A stretch of 5,547 nt of DNA from a bacterium (lineage in GTDB: Bacteria; Electryoneota; RPQS01): NCBI GenBank assembly GCA_018814465.1, contig JAHIZR010000024.1, positions 1 to 5,547 on the forward strand, given 5' to 3'. A program made the translations under genes and the position numbers. Of the stretch, positions 1 to 5,547 are shown in pieces. The notes beneath the pieces were generated by a model, which was not told the origin of the DNA, did not search any database, and saw only the letters and a list, made by a program, of their open reading frames with translations. Within the stretch, counting starts at the first letter, position 1, and each line of letters begins with the position of its first letter.

Positions 1-681
1 CGCGCCAAAGACAAGGAGCGTGCTGTTCCAGCCGCCGGTAACCGCACAGCCGCCGGAATGATCGCCTTCTTCGCCGGCGAGTACGGTCAGATGCTGAATA
101 TCATAAGATACCGGATGCATTCTGCTGACCAGTGTTTGCTGAGTCGGGCTGTCCTGAATCTGGCTGTAGATATAGAGGTTGAAGCCGTCGGGTTCGGTTG
201 GATTCCAGGCCAGTCCGGTGATCGCCAATTCGTTAGCGCCTTCATTGGGCACATTGGAGAAGACCTGACCGCCGCGATTGATTTCATAGATGTTCTGCGT
301 ATAATCAGCAACCCAGAAATGATCGGTGGCGGGATCATAGGCAATCGCGCGGGTTGGATTCAGAGGGCTGGGAATCGTGGCACGAACAGTGCCGCTCTCG
401 TCAATCCCTTGAATGGTATTGGTCCCGTCTTCGGAGCCATAGATATAGTTGCCGTCATAGGCTAAGTCGTACCAGCCGAAAGCGGAGCTGGAAGGCTGGG
501 GAATGAATCCGACGTACTCTCCGTCGAGATTGAATTTATACAGTTTGTTGTTGCCGGGCATTCCGCTGCCGCCGCTGACGTACCAATAGTCACCGACGAA
601 TTCACAGCCGAGGATTTGCATATCGCCCGTCAATCCGGACACATTGATATCCTCGATATTGCCCCACGGATCAACGGGTTC
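1..681 (-). other. Beta-propeller-like repeats, incomplete
   Basis: From about residue 1271 the protein has repeating short strands with aromatic or Gly-Asp turns: GDYWYVSGGSGMPGNNKLYKF (1300-1320, shown in part), YDLAYDGNYIYGSEDG (1341-1356), RAIAYDPATDHFWVADYTQN (1381-1400) and GLAWNPTEPDGFNLYIYSQ (1426-1444). Each has the 'what happened, then label' rhythm of propeller blades, at a spacing of roughly 40-45 residues. The region runs off the left edge with further blades and probably a C-terminal module missing. It is assigned by pattern only. Confidence 0.5.
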
Positions 682-3600
682 GCCGCCGCCGGTGTAGACA
701 ATTTCGATTGAATAATCGAGCGGTCCGTTGCCGTCGTTGATGATATCAAAGGATGTTGAGGGTTCTTCCGGCGGGATAGTGACGTAAATCTCATCCGTCG
801 AGAGGGTGAATTCGGGATGCAGCATGCTGAGATTAATGACTTCCGTGCTGTCGAGTTCGACAAGAATACCTTCGACAGTGGCATCGTTATACCCGAACTG
901 ATGCGCGCGCACGACGTACTCTCCGATCAGGACATTGTTCAATTGATAGAAGCCGTTGGCATCGGTCTCATCATGATAATTGAAGCCGTCCAGAGAGACT
1001 TGCGCATTTTCCATAGGCTGGCTCGTGGCGGCATCGCGGACATAGCCTTCGATCTTGCCGAACAGCGCGCGCGCGTTAGTGGTAATCATGACCGCGCGGC
1101 CATCGACCCAATTCGCGACACCGGGCGCGTAGTCGTTCTGATAAGCCAGGGCGAGACCGACGGTTGCGGTTTCGTTATGGATCCCGATCGTGCAGCCGGT
1201 GGTTTCATTCCAGCCGGTCGTTTCCTGATTGGTCGGACTCGTCGCGGGTAAGTCATTATACTGGAAGAGAATGGAATTATTCCCATCCAAAGTTGGATAA
1301 TTTGCAGTATCCAACAGCATCACTTGAAAATCGAGGGCATTCTGGAAGCTGCTGCCGACTCCGGCTTTCCATTGGATGATGTAGCGGCCTTCGGCGGCAT
1401 CATAGTATTCCCAGACCCCTTGATTGCCGCCGCTGGTTTTCAGGTCGTCCCAATAGGGGCAGATCATGGCGTCAGCGCCGACCATCGCGGGAATGGGATA
1501 GTTGCGGAAGTTATCATTCCAGCCCTGGTCACCGAAAGCGATCCAGCCGTTGGAACAGACGGTGACCTGATCGTAGGAAATGCCGTAATAGGTGACCGGA
1601 AAGGGCAGGTCGCGAACCGTCGAAAAAAGCTGACTGATCTGAGTTTTTTCTCCGATATCGTTGATGCCAAGGTTCGTGCCGAGACCGGACGAGATATTCA
1701 CATAGTTGAAGTCGGGGGCAAGCTCGTACTCAGTATCGGTATTGTCATAGGCGTAATAGCCATAGCCATCAGGACCGGCGGGATCAGTACTGGTTGCGGT
1801 TCCGGCATAGATTGTAAACTGAGTGGAATCGCGATAGCCGCCGGTGGTTTCCGCAATGAAGAGCAGATTTGCCTGATGGCCCGGGAAGGCGAGGCTGTTG
1901 GCGGTTAGCGTAAATAAGTCGGCGTTGTTGTTTACTTCCTGTCCGATGGCGATATTCCCGTAGGTGACGATGGGATTATCCACAGAGACGAACGGGCTGC
2001 GGGAAATCAGGTGTCCGGTTACGCCGCTCATATCGAGTTCACCGGTATTCTTGATCGTGACTCTCAAATCGCGAGTGTCACCCGGATTGAGCGATCCTCC
2101 GATGAATTGGTTCGAAATGAATTCAACGGCTCCCGCTTTGCAGGGCAGGTTGACCGCACTGGACGACGGTCCTCCGTTGGAAACAATTGATAAAATAAGC
2201 TGCGCAATCTCACTCTGTTTCATCGTGGGACTGGCGGTAATTCGGAAGGCGTTGTTGGCAACCTGCTGTCCGCTCGCCGCGATATCGGGGAAAGCGGAGG
2301 TTGCATTAAGAACTGTGATATTCGGATTGACGCAACTCAGAGTCGCCGAGATCCCGGAAGCCGTTCCGGTGGAGCCATGATTCTTCAGGGTCACAGTCAG
2401 ATCGACGGTTTCGCCGGGATTCAATTCTCCGTTATTATTGCCTGAAGTCCCTCCGGCCATGTCGTCGTCGAGAGTCAGAGACTCATAGGAGAGCATCTGG
2501 TTGGCAACGACGCAGGGGATTTCGAAGAGGTATGGTTTATGATTGCGTTTTGTGACGGTCAGGCGCATCGTTCCGGCAGTATTGACGGTAACCGGCAGAA
2601 TCACTTGGCCGCTGGAATTGGTAGCCGCGCGAACATAGGTTTCGCGGTTCTCAAAGGTCCCCTTCCACAGGACAACCAACGCATCTTCGATGGGATCCTC
2701 ATTCGGGTCGAGGACGGTAACGGTGACTTGACGCGCGCCGACATTCAGCGTGGTCGGATGCGTGACATCCATGATAACCGGGATATCCGTCCATAATGAC
2801 AAGCCCGGATCGCCCATCAGATTGCAGTAGCGGGAGAAGTTATTCGCGGAAGACGAGCCTGCTCCGAAGGTTAAAGAGAGCCAGACTTTCGATGAGCTGA
2901 GGATATTGCCTAAGTGTTCGAGGCGTTGATTGGCAATGGCATACAGCAGACCGCCGGCCAGGCAGATATTCTGGGGGGCGTGAGTGCTTGCGGTTGCCGT
3001 TCCGATGCCGCAGATTCCTCCGGCCGGATTGGTCGGGGTTCCGGAGATCAGCCATGTTTCCGACACATCCGCGGTTGATCCTTCGAAATTGCCGGTAGCA
3101 CAGGTAACGGTCCAGCAGAGGGGGAGTTTCCAGCCGACGTTACATTGGGCGGCGAGTCCAGTACCCATCTGGCCAATCCAACCGCCGCGCCACATGAACA
3201 AGGCTCGGCCATCCTCCAATTGGCCCTCCACAACGCTGTTATTGACACTTCCATTTACCGTAAGCACGGTGTTATTCACATAGCCGGTATTGGCCTGGAG
3301 TTGTGTGTCGCCCCACTGCATAAGCGTGTAGTTGGAGGCGATCTCGTTGCTGATACCGGCATAGAGGAAGGCCTTGGTATACCAATCGGTCTCGCCCATA
3401 TATGGGTTTCTTTCGTAGCCCATAATTTTTGAGTTGACGGTGGCGAAGTGCTGCTGTGTGGTGCAAGCAAGCCGGCCGACTCCGATATCTTCGAGGTCGT
3501 CGCCGGTATTGCCTAAGGCGAAGGTATGATCCCAGCTGCTTCCATCGGTAGGCACACTGTAACTGCCGGTGGGGTCACCCATGATGCAGACGAATTCCAA

Positions 3601-4491
3601 GGGGGGATCGGCGTTGGCGTATTGGGTGCGAATAGCAGTAGTCATCTGGGACACCGACCAGCTTGGCCGGGTATCAACAACGACATCGTACCCGCGGCGG
3701 GTTTTCCATTCGACAAGACTGTCTCGGAACATGTTCACGATGGTGCAGTCCCGGGAGATAATCATGTAGGTTCCGGGATTGGTGGTGGCGTCATCAAGCG
3801 CGGTTTCATCGAGGTTGGCGATAACATCGCGATACACAGGAGCCCAATTACCCGAAGGCCGGCGGGGATTCAGAAGTTCGTTAACGCCCGGTTGGCCATT
3901 GGCGACGACATCCACACTGATTTGGGAATAGATCCGCGCCTGTCCCGTGACCGGGTTGACTTGAACGGGATGCAAGGTGACAGTAACCACGCGGAAGTCG
4001 CGCAGAATCATCGGTTCAGAGATCGTGGCGATCTCTTGTGGATACCAGGCACTTTTGGTGTAGATTTCCAGATTCCGGTTATCGCGATTGAAGCTGCTCC
4101 GTTCCGCGACATAGGGATAAGGATTAATGCCGTTTTGAATTTCGAATTCGGCATTACGGATAACGAGATCAACTCCGCCGGTATTAGGGATGCGATACAG
4201 ACGAGTAATTTGCGGAACGGAGGGATTTCCTTCAGTTTGAATGAAGGGTTCGCCTTCGAGCGCGAAAAGTTGATAGGTTTCGAAGTTTTCCACCATTTCG
4301 ACTACTTGAATATCGGGGTTGTCAATCGAAATGGAGGTAAACTCCGGTGCCGTGCGAGATACGTCAAGTTCGATTCCTTCTCCCGGCATCCCCGACAGAG
4401 CAAGTGACGAGGTATTCTGGGTAGCAGCAATCGTAGATATCGACGCAAACATGAGGCTGGCGCAAAGGATCAATACGAGTTTACGTTTCAT
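1..4491 (-). CDS. Secreted multidomain gingipain-like protein (peptidase family C25), 3' end cut by window edge
   Basis: The frame is open for 1497 codons from ATG at 4491 to base 1, with no stop. The start is chosen because GGAGGA lies 5 nt upstream and the first residues (MKRKLVLILCASLMFAS) form a signal peptide. Order of parts, by residue: signal peptide 1-23; C25 propeptide-like region about 70-235; C25 caspase-like domain about 240-567, including MGDP at 304-307, DH at 321-322, VGRL at 338-341, TCATGNF at 463-469 and NLMGDPGL at 557-564; Ig-like module about 572-662; two related beta-sandwich modules about 672-785 and 786-896; nidogen-like module about 905-1139; carboxypeptidase-regulatory-like domain about 1144-1224; short Ig-like module about 1225-1266; beta-propeller-like region from about 1271. 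Family members are secreted cysteine endopeptidases, many exported by type IX secretion. Here the cysteine (C464) is recognisable, but the usual GHG histidine motif reads RGG (435-437), so activity is doubtful. The C-terminal sorting domain, if present, is outside the window. The family call is firm; protease activity and substrate are unknown. Confidence 0.93.
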   Translation of the reverse strand, partial: MKRKLVLILCASLMFASISTIAATQNTSSLALSGMPGEGIELDVSRTAPEFTSISIDNPDIQVVEMVENFETYQLFALEGEPFIQTEGNPSVPQITRLYRIPNTGGVDLVIRNAEFEIQNGINPYPYVAERSSFNRDNRNLEIYTKSAWYPQEIATISEPMILRDFRVVTVTLHPVQVNPVTGQARIYSQISVDVVANGQPGVNELLNPRRPSGNWAPVYRDVIANLDETALDDATTNPGTYMIISRDCTIVNMFRDSLVEWKTRRGYDVVVDTRPSWSVSQMTTAIRTQYANADPPLEFVCIMGDPTGSYSVPTDGSSWDHTFALGNTGDDLEDIGVGRLACTTQQHFATVNSKIMGYERNPYMGETDWYTKAFLYAGISNEIASNYTLMQWGDTQLQANTGYVNNTVLTVNGSVNNSVVEGQLEDGRALFMWRGGWIGQMGTGLAAQCNVGWKLPLCWTVTCATGNFEGSTADVSETWLISGTPTNPAGGICGIGTATASTHAPQNICLAGGLLYAIANQRLEHLGNILSSSKVWLSLTFGAGSSSANNFSRYCNLMGDPGLSLWTDIPVIMDVTHPTTLNVGARQVTVTVLDPNEDPIEDALVVLWKGTFENRETYVRAATNSSGQVILPVTVNTAGTMRLTVTKRNHKPYLFEIPCVVANQMLSYESLTLDDDMAGGTSGNNNGELNPGETVDLTVTLKNHGSTGTASGISATLSCVNPNITVLNATSAFPDIAASGQQVANNAFRITASPTMKQSEIAQLILSIVSNGGPSSSAVNLPCKAGAVEFISNQFIGGSLNPGDTRDLRVTIKNTGELDMSGVTGHLISRSPFVSVDNPIVTYGNIAIGQEVNNNADLFTLTANSLAFPGHQANLLFIAETTGGYRDSTQFTIYAGTATSTDPAGPDGYGYYAYDNTDTEYELAPDFNYVNISSGLGTNLGINDIGEKTQISQLFSTVRDLPFPVTYYGISYDQVTVCSNGWIAFGDQGWNDNFRNYPIPAMVGADAMICPYWDDLKTSGGNQGVWEYYDAAEGRYIIQWKAGVGSSFQNALDFQVMLLDTANYPTLDGNNSILFQYNDLPATSPTNQETTGWNETTGCTIGIHNETATVGLALAYQNDYAPGVANWVDGRAVMITTNARALFGKIEGYVRDAATSQPMENAQVSLDGFNYHDETDANGFYQLNNVLIGEYVVRAHQFGYNDATVEGILVELDSTEVINLSMLHPEFTLSTDEIYVTIPPEEPSTSFDIINDGNGPLDYSIEIVYTGGGEPVDPWGNIEDINVSGLTGDMQILGCEFVGDYWYVSGGSGMPGNNKLYKFNLDGEYVGFIPQPSSSAFGWYDLAYDGNYIYGSEDGTNTIQGIDESGTVRATIPSPLNPTRAIAYDPATDHFWVADYTQNIYEINRGGQVFSNVPNEGANELAITGLAWNPTEPDGFNLYIYSQIQDSPTQQTLVSRMHPVSYDIQHLTVLAGEEGDHSGGCAVTGGWNSTLLVFGA
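820..1062 (-). other. Carboxypeptidase-regulatory-like domain
   Basis: Residues about 1144-1224 read as a classic small beta-sandwich of this type: GKIEGYVRDAATSQPMENAQ (1145-1164), VSLDG, then TDANGFYQLNNVLIGEY (1176-1192), VVRAHQFGYNDA (1193-1204) and a closing VELDSTEVINLSM (1211-1223). It is known as a structural module in many surface and transport proteins, with no catalytic role. A short Ig-like module (FTLSTDEIYVTIPPEEPST, then FDIINDGNGPLDYSI) follows at about 1228-1262. Confidence 0.8.
1075..1779 (-). other. Nidogen-like extracellular module
   Basis: Residues about 905-1139. The run starts with GYGYYAYDNTDTEYELAPDF (909-928). It then shows the features of a nidogen-like surface module: LPFPVTYYG (962-970), VTVCSNGWIAFGD (976-988), CPYWDDL (1011-1017), GRYIIQW (1035-1041), FQVMLLD (1055-1061), GIHNETATVGLALAYQND (1103-1120) and a closing GRAVMITT (1131-1138). 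In FCB-group secreted proteins this block is often found between a protease or adhesin domain and C-terminal beta-sandwiches. A role in surface binding is inferred. Confidence 0.65.
1804..2478 (-). other. Tandem pair of CARDB-like beta-sandwich modules
   Basis: Residues about 672-785 and 786-896 are two diverged copies of one module type. Key strands align: GELNPGETVDLTVTLKNHG (688-706) with GGSLNPGDTRDLRVTIKNTG (798-817), and later GQQVANNAFRITAS (741-754) with GQEVNNNADLFTLTAN (850-865). Such modules occur widely in bacterial extracellular proteins as spacers or adhesion domains. The similarity is at protein level and would not appear as a clear DNA repeat. Confidence 0.7.
2506..2778 (-). 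other. Ig-like module directly after the C25 domain
   Basis: Residues about 572-662 form a beta-rich block: VTVTVLDPNEDPIEDALVVL (589-608), then TNSSGQVILPV (624-634), then MRLTVTKRNHKPY (642-654). This is the pattern of the Ig-like domain that follows the catalytic domain in gingipains and of related surface modules with a 'new-gene-product-like' T-xx-G-x turn. It probably packs against the catalytic domain or acts as a spacer. Boundaries are approximate. Confidence 0.65.
2791..3774 (-). other. C25 caspase-like catalytic domain with an altered histidine motif
   Basis: Residues about 240-567. The domain starts with YMIIS (242-246), the usual first strand, followed by VEWKTRRGYDVVV (260-272), which is the usual helix and second strand. 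CIMGDP (302-307), the DH pair (321-322), DIGVGRL (335-341) and KIMGYERNP (355-363) all follow the normal family order. The nucleophile is most likely C464 in VTCATGNF. The domain ends with the family's closing NLMGDPGL (557-564). The segment where gingipains carry YxGHG reads FMWRGGWIG (432-440), with no histidine. H504, in STHAPQN, is the nearest histidine after the cysteine, and nothing shows that it replaces the missing one. Cysteines are unusually dense here (450, 459, 464, 494, 510, 556). Confidence 0.85.
3787..4284 (-). other. C25 propeptide-like region
   Basis: Residues about 70-235 match the pattern of the N-terminal propeptide of gingipain-type proteins. There is a GNPSVPQ segment (88-94), then RIP (100-102), then beta-strand-rich sequence with NPYPY (123-127), and TLHPVQVNPVTG (172-183) before the catalytic domain. 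In characterised gingipains this part assists folding and keeps the enzyme latent until it is cleaved. Whether it is cleaved here cannot be seen. Boundaries are approximate. Confidence 0.65.
4423..4491 (-). other. Sec signal peptide of the C25 protein
   Basis: Residues 1-23 have a basic start (MKRK), a hydrophobic core (LVLILCASLMFASIS) and small residues before a likely cut after the IAA at 21-23. A cysteine sits at residue 10, but the preceding residues LIL do not fit a lipobox (position -1 is Leu rather than Gly/Ala/Ser) and it lies inside the hydrophobic core. A lipoprotein is therefore unlikely, and signal peptidase I cleavage is inferred. The exact cut site is a judgement by eye. Confidence 0.8.
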
Positions 4492-4496
4492 GCAAA

Positions 4497-4502
4497 TCCT
4501 CC
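4497..4502 (-). promoter_or_regulatory. Ribosome binding site of the C25 gene
   Basis: On the minus strand GGAGGA is followed by five bases (TTTGC) and then the ATG at 4491. This is a near-perfect Shine-Dalgarno sequence. Together with the signal peptide that begins immediately downstream, it settles the start codon. Confidence 0.8.
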
Positions 4503-4544
4503 GGGATGGATCAGGCTGAATATTGGAATGAAGGCGATATTACC

Positions 4545-4578
4545 TGTATACAAGCTTTAAAGATACAAATAATGTCAA
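4545..4578 (-). promoter_or_regulatory. Possible promoter of the C25 gene
   Basis: Reading the minus strand, TTGACA (4573-4578) is a perfect -35 hexamer and TATACA (4545-4550) is a good -10 hexamer. They are separated by 22 bases, clearly more than the usual 16-18, so a sigma-70 reading is imperfect. The position, about 55 bases ahead of the ATG, is right. No good Bacteroidota-type TAnnTTTG element at proper spacing was seen. The site is tentative. Confidence 0.3.
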
Positions 4579-4709
4579 GGTCATGCAACAATCAAGCGGC
4601 TTCTTCTCACATTCATTGAATTACAGACGGTATTGATTCTCTTGCAATTCAAGACTACATATTTAGAAGAAATATAATAGGATACGGCGATGTCATAGTT
4701 TTAGATGCC

Positions 4710-4723
4710 TCTTTAGCTAAAGA
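4710..4723. repeat. Perfect 14-bp palindrome
   Basis: TCTTTAGCTAAAGA is its own reverse complement over all 14 bases, with no central spacer. It lies about 220 bases upstream of the C25 start. It could be a dimeric regulator's operator or simply chance in AT-rich DNA. No second copy was seen in the window. Confidence 0.45.
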
Positions 4724-5332
4724 CATGTTTGAAAATTCTCACGGCAATTATTTTAGTTGACTCTCCATACGTTTTGCAGGTGGGTGATTAAACTTGAGGT
4801 AGAAATTCAGGCTGATGATTCAGTGCGCATGTCATGCCCGGTTTGGAGTGGCGGGTCATTAACAAAACAGCTGTTTGCAACAGGCAGTTGATATTGGATG
4901 AATTGTTGCTTTGTGTCTGGATTATTATGAATTAATTGAATGGGCAACAATATTTCTCAAAGCGAATCAACCTAACAATAATTAAGACAAAAGTTGTCAT
5001 ATTATCTCTAATAAAGAATCTTGGGGGGATGCCTCTCTTGTGATCGCAAAAACACACGTATCGAGATTGCTCATATGTGGTGGATCGCGCCGCACTTATT
5101 CTTGTGTGAAGCCTAAGCAGGCAGCAAATGAAATGATGATTCGATCATGGACTCAGCAGGTTAAATATGACTAATTTATGATAGTTCTGGGATACTCATG
5201 TGAAATCGGGTGTTAGGCTTTTGTGAAAGAAAGCTCTTGATTTCGGATGGATTGGATACTGTTCAATGTTCCTAAAGCCGAAACGAGCATAGGATGCCTG
5301 CGGTTAAGATTCTGCTGCCGACGGAACGGGAT

Positions 5333-5371
5333 GCACGGATTTTAAGCTAATCAAAGAACGGAAGTCCGTGC
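5333..5371. repeat. Inverted repeat able to form a stem-loop
   Basis: GCACGGATTT (5333-5342) can pair with AAGTCCGTGC (5362-5371) over 10 positions, with one G-T wobble and a 19-base loop. No run of T follows on either strand, so it does not look like an ordinary intrinsic terminator. It could be a structured RNA element, part of a mobile or repetitive element, or an operator. Confidence 0.4.
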
Positions 5372-5490
5372 TTGCATTGTGGTGAAAATATCAATAGATT
5401 TAAGGCTTAATTGACCAAATATTCGAGAACGGGCGTTCCTCTGAAATGTCGACGGGATCGCCCCCAACCCCCATTTTTGGAGTTGCTTCA

Positions 5491-5547
5491 ATGATTCACC
5501 CTCCACAGCACGGCGACCGGGTCTCGCCAGATTACAGACATCCTGAC
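5491..5547 (+). CDS. Possible start of a divergent gene, cut by the right edge
   Basis: ATG at 5491 opens a frame of 19 codons (MIHPPQHGDRVSPDYRHPD) that is still open at the last base. TTGGAG (5477-5482) lies 8 bases upstream, a reasonable ribosome binding site, and the base composition becomes GC-richer here, closer to that of the C25 gene. The fragment is too short to recognise a family and shows no signal peptide. It may equally be chance. The minus strand is also open for a while here (a frame from about 5354 to 5546), so the coding strand is not settled. Confidence 0.22.
   Translation, partial: MIHPPQHGDRVSPDYRHPD

Larger units (their letters stand above)
4504..5490. other. AT-rich intergenic stretch without a convincing gene
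   Basis: About 1 kb upstream of the C25 gene is visibly richer in A and T than the gene beside it and is broken by stops in all frames that were read through. The longest stretches seen are a 46-codon frame at 4620-4760 (no start codon at its head), a 43-codon frame at about 4760-4891 and a 44-codon frame from GTG at 5040 to the stop at 5172-5174. None has a convincing start with a ribosome binding site. The stretch also holds a 14-bp palindrome and a stem-loop, listed separately. No tRNA, CRISPR repeat or insertion sequence end was recognised. It could be a long regulatory leader, a degraded gene, or spacer between divergent genes. Confidence 0.6.

Noticed and set aside
58..1251. Two plus-strand frames of 135 and 144 codons near the left end
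   Set aside because: Both are antisense to the propeller-like and carboxypeptidase-regulatory-like parts of the C25 protein and have no credible domain.
1324..1908. 194-codon plus-strand open frame rich in Ile, Val and Gly
   Set aside because: It is antisense to the nidogen-like and beta-sandwich part of the C25 protein; its low-complexity composition is what reverse translation of that region gives.
3526..4407. 293-codon plus-strand open frame
   Set aside because: It lies wholly antisense to the C25 protein, whose minus-strand reading has a signal peptide and clear domains over the same bases. The plus-strand translation shows no family motif and is explained by the codon usage of the real gene.
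4462..4464. Cysteine 10 as a lipoprotein attachment site
   Set aside because: The preceding residues LIL do not make a lipobox and the cysteine is inside the hydrophobic core of the signal peptide.
4616..4652. Seven-base inverted repeat TTGAATT / AATTCAA with a 23-base loop
   Set aside because: It is short, AT-only apart from one pair, with a long loop; expected by chance in this composition.
5040..5174. 44-codon plus-strand frame starting at GTG
   Set aside because: The only upstream G-run (5023-5028) is too far from the GTG, the translation has no recognisable motif, and this length is expected by chance.
5294..5350. 18-codon frame from ATG at 5294, followed in the same frame by a stretch with a CxxC pair
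   Set aside because: The frame is broken by stops at short intervals; the CLHC pair is a single coincidence without a second pair for a zinc ribbon.

Overview
The window is dominated by one very long minus-strand gene. It starts at 4491 and stays open to base 1, giving 1497 codons without a stop, so its 3' end lies outside the window. The product is a secreted, multidomain protein of the gingipain type (peptidase family C25). It has a signal peptide, a C25 propeptide-like region, a caspase-like C25 domain, several beta-sandwich modules, a nidogen-like module, a carboxypeptidase-regulatory-like domain and the start of a beta-propeller-like region. C25 proteins with this train of extracellular modules are typical of the Fibrobacterota-Chlorobiota-Bacteroidota (FCB) superphylum and related candidate phyla known mostly from metagenomes. 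I therefore infer an uncultured FCB-type bacterium. The sequence does not fix the phylum.

Layout. Bases 1-4491 (minus) are the C25 protein. Nearly all other open frames across this stretch, including a 293-codon frame on the plus strand at 3526-4407, are antisense or out-of-frame shadows of it. A strong Shine-Dalgarno sequence lies at 4497-4502, and a possible but imperfect promoter at 4545-4578 would drive the gene leftwards. From about 4504 to 5490 is roughly 1 kb that is visibly AT-richer and has no convincing gene. It contains a perfect 14-bp palindrome (4710-4723), a stem-loop (5333-5371) and a short protein-like open stretch (4620-4760) that may be a gene relic or chance. At the right edge a short plus-strand reading frame with a plausible ribosome binding site (ATG at 5491) runs off the window and may be the start of a divergent gene.

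Function. The C25 protein should be exported across the inner membrane and, by analogy with the family, across the outer membrane, probably by type IX secretion. The expected C-terminal sorting domain would lie beyond base 1 and cannot be checked here. The most notable point is that the catalytic cysteine is recognisable (C464 in TCATGNF), but the His-Gly of the usual GHG motif appears to be replaced (MWRGGW, R435-G436-G437). The protein may be a divergent or inactive protease whose main role is as a surface or adhesive scaffold.
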